Of a stretch of 64,000 nt of DNA, positions 46,184 to 57,600 are shown piece by piece (position 1 is the first letter of the stretch; every line of letters begins with the position of its first letter). The notes below the pieces were generated by a model that searched no databases, was not told where the DNA came from, and saw nothing but the letters and a program-made list of their open reading frames with translations. Source of the stretch: Nelumbo lutea (taxonomy: Eukaryota > Streptophyta > Magnoliopsida > Proteales > Nelumbonaceae); NCBI GenBank assembly GCA_022828595.1, contig JAKGHH010000002.1, positions 45,912,222 through 45,976,221 of the forward strand, read 5' to 3'. The position numbers and the translations under genes were made by a program.

Positions 46184-46352
46184 GTACCTTGTCGGTGAAT
46201 CCCACCAAAATTGCACCCTTTTCCTCTTAATTTCATATATGGATTTGTTTTTTTCGTGCTTTTATTACTGTTCTTCGATTCTCAATGCAGTTTTCTTCGC
46301 ATTCTTTCTTTCTTATTTTGATGTATTAGATGTGTTTTGGTCTGATTCATTT

Positions 46353-46354
<2 letters not shown>

Positions 46355-46385
<31 letters not shown>
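46355..46385. repeat. (TC)n microsatellite
   Basis: About 15 uninterrupted TC units in the presumed leader intron. Confidence 0.92.
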
Positions 46386-46387
<2 letters not shown>

Positions 46388-48137
46388 TTTAAATTCTTTT
46401 GGGAATGGTTAAAATATAAAAGATTGAATGTTTTCTTTGATATTTGATCTCTTGTCATACCAAAAGAATTGCATTCTAGACATTTCTTACTGTTCTGTTG
46501 TACATTTGTGACAGAGCCATATCGTCTTAAATGTTATATATAATTACATACGTGTGGCATTGGTTTGAACACTAGTTCCTTATTGGTTGTAGTTCAAATA
46601 GTGTAGGAATTATCTAGCTTGTTACAAATGCACCTTGGAGCAGAGAAATAATGCACCATGAGCTTCTTTCTCTTGTCAAACTCGGATGATTTTTCCAATT
46701 GAAAGGTGTTAGTTACATTCTAACGTTCTTAAATTAATCCATTAATCATTAGAAACCCGTTTAGAAATAGACTTATGTGGAACCCTGAGAATCTAAATCG
46801 GCTAGTACCGAAGAAATTACCTGTTCGTGCTAATCCCTTTTCTGGAATGCTGTCAAAAGATAATCCATATGATTTTGGTTTTTTATTTTTTGGTCCTTCT
46901 CAACTTTTCCTTCAGGACTAGGCGATAGAATGCTTTTCTTTTATTTTTGTTTTATTTTGACAGGACCGTTTGTGAAGTTGGTTGTGAGATTATTTTATGA
47001 CCATTGTTACGCTTTGTTGCCTTTCACTGACCTTGATGACCAAGCCCTTATCCTGGTTATTTTCGGGTCTTCCAGTTCAAGCAGTGTCCAAAATAGTAAT
47101 ATTTTGCCCTTTTTGTTTCCTCACAGGTCCGCAAGCTGCATTCGACTCCTTCCACTATAATTTCTCCATGATTTCTGTTGAGAATTCATGCCCACAACAT
47201 CCCTAAACATTTAGCAAGCCAAGTGATTATTTTCAGCTTCCATAATGTGCAATGAAAAAAACACTCTACTGTAGACACATTTAGAGAAAAAGTATATACC
47301 AATAAAATAGTTCATATTTTTTGAATTTTAACACTAAATATCTATAGGAAAACATCTAACAATAGTCTTGTTATTAACTTATTATTAATAACATTTCATA
47401 GGAAAAGTGACATTCATCTTGTACATTAACTGTTCATTAATGTCTAACAACTCGGAGGAAAAAAAAGAAAATGTGTTACAAAGAAGTGTCCTTCAAAATT
47501 CTGTCGTGTGTCAAAATCTGATGCATGCCCAACATGGACACTTTGTCCATTTAAGAGAGTCCATGCAAAACTGCTTTCAGCACATTCCATTTATTGAGCC
47601 CCCTCCCCCTCAATTTGAATAATCCTCTGCTGCTTTCCACAATCTCTAATTGCTTCCTATCCTTTTCAGTGATGATACTTGTATCTGATCAAAAGAATGA
47701 GCTAGCTGAAGTGAAAGTTCTAGCGAAATGTATGGGAGTGAACTGGAAGAAAGGAAAGGGGGAGGGGGAAGAAAAATTCAATAAGGTCTGACTTCTGAGG
47801 AAAAATATGTGGATGGAAATGGTGATTGAGAAACAATGAATAGCAGGAAATGACTACTTGTGGTGGAATTTGAGTGCACGCTGCAGGGATGTGGTTCTGT
47901 TTGTTGGGTAAACATTTTCATGGAGCCACTCTGTCATGAGGTTTGTGCATTTTGGAGGTAGACCAACCATTCTAGGAGAATTATGAGCTAGAGTAAACTC
48001 ATTCTTTACATGAAGCTGCTGTTTATGGCACATTATCACAGTCATCCATGGGCACGATCTTCCATTTTGTGATCTTTATGCCACTATTACTATCAATTTC
48101 TTGAGTTGATTTAATTCTAAAATATATTTCATATAGG
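46386..48137 (+). other. Presumed leader intron, unrecognised sequence
   Basis: No domain recognised. A segment after an acceptor-like TTTTGACAG (46955-46963) reads PFVKLVVRLFYDH in one frame, but nothing supports a gene. Confidence 0.35.
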
Positions 48138-48345
48138 GGAGATCAGCAACTGCAATGACTGACTGTTTAGCCAAGCAAGGGGAAAATAAGGAACAATTTT
48201 ATTGGGCTTAGTTGTAATTTGATATTTGTTTTCCTTAGTACTCTGTTGGGAGATGTTGCAGCTCGCGCCTCTCCAAGTCCAATGGATGTTTGTATCAGCT
48301 TGAATATTTGATTTAATAAAAGTTTTTACTCATCAATATATTAGC
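48138..48345 (+). pseudogene. LINE 3' end fragment, copy 1
   Basis: Reads GRSATAMTDCLAKQGENKEQFYW, the last strand of an L1-type RNase H domain (consensus N-x-x-AD-x-LAK), followed by a 3' UTR with TTTAATAAAAGTTTTTACTC. Heavily truncated. Confidence 0.65.
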
Positions 48346-48560
48346 CTACACTGGGTGGGAAAGTCAGCGAATGCACTGGCTGATTGTCTTGCCAAACAAG
48401 TGGCCAATAGGGAAAGCTTATACTGGGCTGCTTACAATCTTTTCACTACTATTTTTTTTTTTATGTAATTTTCTTTTAAGGAGTGGTTACACCTCATGTC
48501 TCTCGTTTGGGATGCCTGTAATAGCTCTCATTGCTTGAATAATACAATTACAATTCAATT
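48346..48560 (+). pseudogene. LINE 3' end fragment, copy 2
   Basis: A second, diverged copy in direct orientation: GKSANALADCLAKQVANRESLYW, then a 3' UTR ending GCTTGAATAATACAATTAC. It abuts copy 1. Confidence 0.7.
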
Positions 48561-48562
48561 AT

Positions 48563-48570
<8 letters not shown>

Positions 48571-48595
<25 letters not shown>
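48571..48595. repeat. (TA)n microsatellite
   Basis: Uninterrupted TA run following the LINE 3' end. Confidence 0.9.
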
Positions 48596-48599
48596 GCCC

Positions 48600-49929
48600 T
48601 AGGAAGAATACATTTCTTAGTTGCTCCTGTGTATTTGATTGGATAAATTTTTCAAGTTCTTTGTTAGTTATCATTCCAGGTTTTGGAGTCTTAAAAGGTT
48701 CAAGAGTATGACACCGACATACGTCAAACTCAAACAAATAAGAAAATAATAGAAAGAGACTAGTATGCTTAGGGTTGAGCTTTTCTATTTCATTGGGTCA
48801 GTTTTGGAATGGTTATTGGTTTGTTTAGTAGTAGTATGATTGGTAATGGGTTGGTAGAGTTCTTTTAGTTGTTAAAGTCTATATTTGAGTCTCTCTAGCC
48901 TGATCTACTAAAGGGTTCTTGATGCAGTATGGTATTTGGACCAACTGGGTGAACATTTACAAAGTTGGTTTTCGGAAACCCCTCTTAGTACATATAGGGA
49001 GAAGATGACGCAACACAGAATGGAACTAATAAGTTCTATGCAAGTTGGGACCATTCCAAGACACATAAGAAGCAGAGATGACACCACCGATCCAACTTAG
49101 TAAATATTTACCGATATAGCATCATCACAGAATTTCTATCTTAGTTCGTTTTTACCAAGTTGGCACTATCGCAAAGTTTCTATCTTAGTTCGTAATTACT
49201 AAGTTAGCATTATAGCGTGATTTCAAATTTGTATTCAATGAGGGCTTTCTTTTTGAAGAGTTTTATTAGGATTCTATTATGGGGTGTTTTCTTAGATTAG
49301 GATTGCACAATTAAGACTTTCTTTTTGAGGAGTTTTAGTATGATTCTATTATGGAGTGTTTTCATAGATTAGGAAACTTTTTTGTAGGAGCCATAAGGGT
49401 GTATGCCTATATAAAGAGTAGTTAGGGGACAAATAAGACAGTTTTTGATATTGAATTTTCTCTTAATTATTCAATGAAACATTCTTCTTCCTGGTAGTTC
49501 AACTTATGCTCTTTTCTTTGAAGCTTTTTCAATGTGTTTTGTTTCCATACTGCGCTAGTTCTTCATTATTTCCCATCACAAAACTCAAGCATAGGTTTTC
49601 GAAACTGGGGGAATGATGCAAATATGGAAAAAAGGGAAAGAAGCCATAGAAGGAGAAATCAAATTTGTACAGATTTTTGCACCAATGGTAATTTTGTCCA
49701 TATTAGTTAGCTAAGTGCAATGAACAAAACAATAGCCCTTCATTGGTTAAATGTGCTATGGAGGGGCTCTGATTTCAGGTCTGCCCTCAGCAATTACATA
49801 CTTTACCAAGTTGGTGAACAAGCATTAACGAAACTATTTGTTATTTTCACTGGTGATTCCACAATCTTCATTTTCTTTATCTGGAAGATTCTCACCCGTA
49901 TCCAACTAACATGCTGCAAGAATCTCCTT
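48600..49929. other. Presumed leader intron with LTR-like tandem repeats
   Basis: Two local tandem duplications: CAxAxTTTCTATCTTAGTTCGT at about 49130 and 49175, and TTTCTTTTTGxxGAGTTTTA at about 49247 and 49319. A TATATAAAGAG (49413-49423) and a T-rich leader-like tail resemble an LTR, but no TG...CA borders or primer site were found. Confidence 0.4.
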
Positions 49930-51038
49930 TAGCATATGGGTAGGGTACCCACAAAAATTGCCCTTCCCATCCCAAACCTGCCTAGGTATCCTTGACCCAT
50001 CCCGTCCTAAACTCGTTTAACTTTTCCTCCCACTTTCCCAAACCGGTTATGACCCGTCTCACCCATTTAACTTTTCCTATTATTGGTATCATGTTTCAAA
50101 TTTGAAATTCACATTCAATTACCAATAACAGGTTTGGGAGATGGGTCTAGGAAAAGTTTGAAGTTGTAAACAGTAGAAATCACTATTTGCTGATTCAGTC
50201 AAGCTTCTTGTGAGAGAAAGAGGGGGAAAGTGAAGATTTCAGCAGTAGAGAAGGAAGGAGAAGAAGAAAAGAGTAGGAGGTCAACTAGAGTTATGAGAAA
50301 GTTAACCCTAGCCGCCAGCCCCTCATTATATTTATATTTAACTTAAAGATGAGATATTACAAGGATGCCCTTAGTAGGGCGGCTACTAAAATTGAATAGT
50401 CACAACTTTTAAAAATAAAAAACTAATGGGCCAAAGGCCCAACAACTTCCTAATTAAATAAAAACAAACTAAAGACAAACCGGGCCACTCAACAAAACAA
50501 ACCGGCCCACTCAACATAAACTATTAAAATATATTTTCTTATGTATAGAGTTGTTACAGCTGTAGATTATATATAATTCATATATTTTTAATATATATTC
50601 GAATTTCCATGGCATATCCATGTGTATCTTAACTTTTTCACCGTATCCAAAATCCAGATATATTTCTTTAAATTGTCTCTTCAATATTTTTTTGTTTTGA
50701 AAAAGGCAAAGTATAGTATACTGAACCTTGCACTTGATTTTACATCACATAAGTAAAATGTGACACCCCTCCTAAGTAAAAATGGTGTGGTAGGCTAGTG
50801 CTAAAGATGCCTATAATGGGAGATGCAAGGGCAAGGGGTTGAATTCTCTCTCAATCCTTTTTACTATGTATAGTAGTTCTTATAAAATACATAAGTATAT
50901 TTGATAATATATACACGGATTTATAATTGGGTTTGGGTATTGGTACCCTAAGGTCAAAACCCAAACCCTATAGGGTTTTGATAAACAGTTTCTATTAGAG
51001 TCAGGTACCCGAAAATTCCTGTAAGATTGTCATTTCTA
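49930..51038. mobile_element. hAT-type non-autonomous element, exact 8-bp TSD
   Basis: 1,109 bp flanked by ATCTCCTT (49922-49929 and 51039-51046). Left end TAGCATATGGGTAGGGTACCC, right end GATTGTCATTTCTA, reduced forms of the TAGGGATGGCAAT type. Relative of 54102-56073 (shared CATAAACTxTTAAAATATAT and GTGCTAAAGATGCCTATA). Contains a self-complementary stretch around 50065-50150 and an unexplained insert at about 50165-50515. Confidence 0.85.
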
Positions 51039-51046
51039 ATCTCCTT

Positions 51047-51486
51047 TGGAGCAATGTGGTATAAGCAGGTTCAATGCGACCTGTGCCCTCAACATGAACT
51101 GACATCTACTGCAAGTTTTAGGTGTTTCCAGAAGGAGGATTTCCTTCCCCAAGATTGGTAACCTCTTTCTAAGTGGATCATTGGATGCACTATTTGGCAA
51201 TGTGGTATGATGGTTTTAAATCTCAAAAGACTTTTTTTTTTTTTCAAAATAAAGTGTATTTAATGAAGGGATAATTCTAATTTATAATATAGTTTTCAGG
51301 TTATTAATTTAGAGATGCAAAATCAAGGGGTAACTTGATATGTTCTTTTACCTGATTTTTATTTAATATTATTCTACAAATTGCTTCACCTCATATCTCA
51401 TGGGCTGCATAGTTATAAACTTTTCTTCTTTACATCTTTCTGTATAACATTTTATCTGATGATGTTGTTTCTTTTCTCCTTTGTAG
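51047..51486 (+). other. End of presumed leader intron
   Basis: AT-rich with a T run at 51231-51244 and an acceptor CCTTTGTAG ending at 51486. Confidence 0.5.
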
Positions 51487-51506
51487 GATCTGTAATTTCT
51501 CTAGAA

Positions 51507-51632
51507 ATGGTCAGAATTCATGCCTATGGTGACATCTGGCATATTCTTATCTTGATTAGAAATTCTTCGCAATGCAGTTGGTCTCAAATGATGGTCAAAC
51601 TGAAGATGTTTCAGAAAAAGAGCCTATTTTAA
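51507..51632 (+). other. Upstream ORF overlapping the RING-CH start
   Basis: If the leader exon starts at 51487, an ATG at 51507 (G at -3, G at +4) opens a 41-codon frame that ends at 51632, overlapping the main ATG at 51572 in another frame. It could reduce translation of the main frame. Not shown to be conserved. Confidence 0.35.
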
Positions 51633-54600
51633 GTCAAACCACCATTACACGCAGATCTGAGGAACCCTCTTCTTCATATGAAATTAGACTCGTGGGTGGT
51701 GACTGCTGTGAAGCTGATGATGATCGTCAAAGTTTTGATGCTGATGAAAGTTGCAGTCTGGTGAATGGAGACCAGCCACAATGTCGGATTTGTCTTGATA
51801 CTGAAGGTTGAATCTACCCACTGTTACTGGTCTTTTTTTTCACAGGAATCTAATCTGCAGCCTGAATACTGCATCTTGTCTTTCTTTAAAGAAAAGTTCC
51901 TTTACTTTTTTTCTGTTTCGGCATAGCTGGTGGTAACTGTTAGTGGTATCTTTTATATGAGTTTCTTTCCAGTCTGGTTCCATTGAGGAAGTGACTTTTT
52001 CAATGTATAGGTGAAGATCTGATAGCACCTTGCCATTGCAAAGGCACACAGAAGTATGTACATCGATCATGTCTTGATCACTGGAGATCAACTAAGGTAT
52101 ATAACAGAAACAAAAGAAGATGGGATTGTTAGATGTTGCTGAACTGCTAAATGCTTAACTATATTAGAATTTTGAACTGTTTCTGTATTTATTGGTATTT
52201 TTATTTGCTACTCCTACTTTCTTTTCTTTTTGGAGGCACCTGGCCTGCATACTTTATTTTTTTGATCTATTATAAATTAGGATATTAGTAGGAGACTACA
52301 TTTCCCAATATTTTCAACAAATAAATTCACTTGTCAAGAAAATTAAGGAGTTATCTAGATTTTGGGTTTCTTAGGTCAGTCCATCTGAGACTTCACACTT
52401 GTATTGAACAACAGAAGTGTCCTTGTCTTAGCTGGATGCTTGGATATTGCTACTGTTCTGCATGTTTGACTAGCAGGTTAAACATTAGGAGGTTGATCTT
52501 TTGTCCACATTGACCTCATTTGTAGCTATGAATTGGCACTAACATTATTATAAGTACTATGACTTTTATTTTCCTAATGTGGAGAGGGTTAACTATTATT
52601 TATTTGCTCTTTTGTGCAGGAGGGCTTTGCTTTTGCCCACTGTACAGAGTGCAGGGCAGTGTTCATACTACGAGCAAATGTCCCACCAGATCGATGGTGG
52701 TTGAGATTGAAATTTCAACTCCTGGTTGTTAGGGATCATGCATTTATTTTTGTCATTGTCCAGTTGGTAAGATGATTACCTTTCTTCTCATTATTATCTG
52801 TGCCAGTGTTGGATGGACTCTCCTTAAATGAACTATCTATGTCAGGCATGTGTCTGATTCTGACAGTCCATGGATTGTCAAGGGATACTAAACATAATAT
52901 TTTCTTTTTCACCTAGCTATTTGACATAAATGAATGTCTAATATACTTCTTTTCCTATAAAACATTACTTGGTAACAAAGACAAAATTTTAGATCTTTTT
53001 CAATAGGTATATAATATTAGATTTCTTTTTGTTTAACATTTCTCTATGCTTTTCTTGAATTGTATGTTTGAAATTTTTAGTGCGCTTTTTATTGAAGGGT
53101 TATTGGTGTACTGAATAGTTATTGAAAAAAAGAAACATATAACAAGTTAGCAAAGTTGTTTTAATCAAAATTTCAACCATTTCACAACTTGCAATCCAAA
53201 GTATTTTCCAAGGATTAAAATGTAGTGTTGGTGGAAATATCAGTCATCCAAATAATAGGAAACATGTCAGAAATGCTAGAAACATTGTACGGAAATATTG
53301 TTAAAAGAACAGACATGGTAGAAACATTGTGAATTTTGCAAAAATATAGAATGCTATTATGTAATGATCAAAATGCGTAGGTAGACCCTTTTTAAATCGT
53401 TGTCTTGTTAAAGATCATCAAACAAAGCTAAGAAACTATGGTTAATAGCTAAAATAATATACTATGATGTTGTCCTGTAAACTTTAAGAGCTAAAACTAC
53501 ATAATAGATTGAGTTCAAACAAAATTTAAACCCATAGAAAGTGCAAATGATTCTAATAGATCAGCCAAGTAATTTATTATACAATAAAACTAAGCTTTAA
53601 CTTTATGTTTTCAAAGAAGTTCAAGCTGGCTAAAAGAAGCAACCGTGTCCATTAGGAGGGCAATAATACTGCTACTCATTATCTAAAATATTGTTGCCAA
53701 CTTATGTCATAATACTATCTTTTGTACTCCACATAACACTAGTAATTTTCATTAGGGAATATGTTGGTTCCAGTAATATTTCATTTTAGTACCCATGGAA
53801 ATGAAAATATGTCATGGAAATATTAGGAAATATATGTACACTTTAAACCTATTTTCATGTGATTTAGGTAACTATGAATTTCCAAGGTGCTCGCAAGTTT
53901 TAGTTTGTTGCAATAGTTGTCACTGAAGTTGGAGCCTTGGAGGCTATTTGCATAAAATAATAAAAAATAAAATAAAATAAAATAAGAAAGAAGGAAAAAC
54001 CCTCAAATGATGGTGTGAAGTTGTATTTCTTTACATGTAAATTATCTATTGTAAAACTTTTACTGTGTTATCTTAATTGGAGGTACACCAATTATTGTGT
54101 TTAGGGATGGCAATGGGTAGAGGTACCCATGAAAATTGCCCTTCTCATTTCTGAACCTGTTTAGGTACTCTTTGATCCCAAACCTGTCCCAAGGGGCTAG
54201 AAAGATTTCCCCTTTGGTGGATTCTCAAAGTATGGACTCGAAAGAGTATGATTGTTCAGAAAAACAACTCGGACTGAATTTAATTTAAAAGAGGCTCCTG
54301 TTGAAGTGTCGGCGGGGGATAAGGCAATAGAGAAAAGAGGAGTGGACTTGAAGACTCTAGTTGACAGAGAGGTGGAAACCAGCAAGTCTCAGGGATTGTT
54401 CTTTTTCGGAGGAGAGGACTTTGCTAGATGATCTTTTGAAGCTTTGGAGAAAAAGAGGAAGGTTGAAAGCATGACAAAGGTTCCTGAAGCGTTAGGGGAG
54501 AAATCTGGGATGAGGAAGGAGGTCCAGATGAGTTTGATGAGGTGGAAGATTGATTGCGCATAGTATTTGCTTGGCTGGAGTAGTGTTTGCTGTGCTAGTG

Positions 54601-57600
54601 CATTCTCATGTTTTCTTTCCTTGTTTCTTCTTTGTTGTAGGCAGCTAGCTGAAGTAGTTGATGGGTCTGGGGGTGTTATCTTAAGTTCTTAACACCTGCC
54701 TTTACTTTGTATTCAGCTTTTCTTTTTTCAATAAAATTTTCTTGTTATTTATCAAAAAAAAAACCCCTCCCAAACCCATTTAAGTGTTCCTCCTAATTTC
54801 CCAAACCCACCCCATTCCAAACCTGTTAAACCTGTCCTGACCCATCTCATTTGGTTATCATTTGACATATCCTTTTATTATTGACATCATTTTTCAAATT
54901 TGAAATTCAAATTTAGTTACCTTAATCAATATCCATTAAACTCACCATCAACTCTATTTAGCATTCCATTTATCATAATTGACTCCATAACCCACCTTAT
55001 TTAACGCACTACTTATAATAATAATTAGTTTCATTATTTATCTCTATCTCATAATTAACTCAATTAATTCCATGTAAGTATATTTAATACCAGTCTTGCA
55101 TAAAACTATGATGTTAGAAGGATTTGAACCCAGGTTGCCTATTTGAAACATAAGTATTTTAACCACTAGGCTATGTCATGATGTCTTGTTAAACTAGCAT
55201 TGATAAGCAACCATATAATATCATGCGTATTAAAGTACAAAAAAAAATCATTGTAAATACCTAGGTCTTGAGCCATAAATCCCATAATCAAACCAGATCT
55301 GAATGATTTTGCCTCTATAATCTCAATTATCCATTCAAGAGATTTTTATTGGATGACTAGTTTCATAAGAAAAGTTATTTTTTCATTTTTCTACTATACA
55401 TAACAGCATTACCTATTAAATTTTGTAACCTTTTACATGATCATTAATGAGATTTATAATGTTAGTTTGTTAGGCTATGCAGATGTGTGTGTATCAATGT
55501 TTCCTTGGGACATTCCAATAGTTTATACATCCCATTTTTATGGTGAAATTACACTTCACATAAAGTCATAAACTGTTAAAATATATGTTTCTTATGTATG
55601 GAGTCATTAGAGCTGTAGATTTGCCAAAATTCATATGTTTTTAATATATGTTTGAATTTCCATGGTGTATCCACGTGCATCTTCATTTTTTTCATTGTAT
55701 CCATACATATCTAAAGCATATCCGAAATCCAAATACGTTTCTTTTAGTTGCACCTTCAATATTCTTTTCATTTTTCGATAATTTGAACCTTGCACCCAGT
55801 TTTACATCACATAAATAAAATGTGATGCCCCTCTTAGAAAGAAATAATGTGATATTCCAGTGCTAAAGATGCCTATATAGATAGATAGATAGATGGGTTT
55901 ATAATCGAGTATTGGTAGCAGGTACCCACATTAAGTATAATTGGGTTCAGGTACCGGGTACCCTAAGGCCAAATCCCAAATTTGTCCCAAATCCTATAGG
56001 GTTTTGATAAATGGGTCCTATTAGGGTCAAGATGGGTTGGATACCCTAAATTCCCGGGAAATTGCCATTCCTAATTGTGTTCTCTCTTATTGTAAATTAT
56101 CTATTGTAAATCTTTTATTGTTTTCTAGTAGAATACTGATTTGGGAACTTAAAAGACCCATTTATCATGAGTAAGTGAGATAATTGATGAACTTGCCATT
56201 TCTTAAGTGACTAACACCTTTTACTCTACATCACATAGGATTTAGTGTGTTTTGTCATGGTATGGCTTGTTAGTTTATTGGCAATACTGAAGTTGTTCCT
56301 GTTATGACTCGGCCTGCCTTAGAGTTCTATATGTCTGAGATTGGTTATGTAGAAAGAGGTAGAAAGGTGGAAGAAAGAGAGAAAGAGAGAAGGGGAAATT
56401 CTGGTTCGAACTGGAAGTCTCAACATAACCTCCTCCTAGTTGGCCAGACAAAACTTATATTATTAAAAATGATTGAAAAGACATATGTGCCCTTATTTAA
56501 GTTAGGAGCACTGGTTCCAACACAACATTACAGATCAACAACATTAATCTAGGTATAAAGACAGAAATACCCCTACGCTAACACTCCCCCTCAAGCTGGT
56601 GAGTATATACCATATACTCCCAGCTTGTTACATATGTAGTCCACTCTTCCCTGATTCAAGCCTTTTGTAGATAAGTCAGCCCACTGATTTCTTGTATTAA
56701 CATATGTAGTGTCTAGCTCTCCATTCAGCACCTTCTCCCTCACAAAGTGACATCCAACCTCAATGTGCTTGGTTCTTTCATGAAACACCGGATTAGAGGA
56801 AATATGAACTGCAGCCTGATTATCACAATAGAGCTTCATTGGAGTGTTGATGTTGTACCCTACTTCCTGTAGAAGGTTCCTTAGCCACACTAATTCACAA
56901 ACGGTGTGTGCCATAGCCCTATATTCTGCTTCTGCACTGCTTCTTGCCACAACTGTCTGCTTCTTACTTTTCCATGTCACCAGGTTACCTCCTAGGAAAG
57001 TGCAATAGCCTGTAGTAGATCGCCTATTAGACATAGAACCGGCCCAGTCAACATCAGAATACCCTTCTATTTCAAGTTTTCCGCCACTCTTGTATATCAG
57101 ACCGCGACCCGGAGCCCCTTTTAGATACTTCACAATTCTCAGAACTGCATTCCAATGAGGAATCAGAGGTTTTTGCATGAATTGGCTTACCACACTAATC
57201 ACAAATGAGATGTCTGGTCTAGTAATGGTTAGGTAGTTCAGTTTTCCCACAAGTCATCGATATCCGCTAGGGTCTTCAAACACTTCACCCATATCACTGC
57301 TTAGCTTGGTATTTGTGTCCATGGGTGTTTCAGTTGGTTTGGCACCCAACAAGCCTGTTTCTTCCAGCAAATCAAGCACATATTTTCTCTGGCACAAGTT
57401 AATACCATACTTGAATCTTGCTACCTCTATCCCCAAGAAGTACTTCAGCTTACCAAGATCTTTCGTCTGAAAATGATCCTGCAGATAAGTCTTCAGCCTG
57501 TCAATACCCATGTTATCATTTCCAGTAATAGCAATATCATCTACATACACCACCAACAGTATTTTTCCTCTCGGAGAGTCATGACTAAATACAAAATGGT

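Larger units (their letters stand above)
54102..56073. mobile_element. Composite hAT-type element, exact 8-bp TSD
   Basis: 1,972 bp flanked by ATTGTGTT (54094-54101, 56074-56081). Ends TAGGGATGGCAATGGGTAG and (reversed) TAGGAATGGCAATTTCC. It has no transposase. Inside are a retroposed, poly(A)-ended sequence (about 54190-54763) and a tRNA-like SINE head (55108-55185, minus). Confidence 0.88.

Noticed and set aside
46964..47160. Frame reading PFVKLVVRLFYDH, faintly like the N-terminus of TFIIE alpha
   Set aside because: Match is a dozen residues, the continuation does not fit, and no neighbouring exon supports it.
50788..50870. Second SINE with TAGGCTAGTGCTAAAG and GGGTTGAATTC
   Set aside because: Boxes too degenerate, and part of the sequence is shared by the related hAT element, so it may just be element sequence.
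55108..55185. tRNA gene
   Set aside because: Good A and B boxes but no complete cloverleaf; placed inside a transposon, so read as a SINE head.
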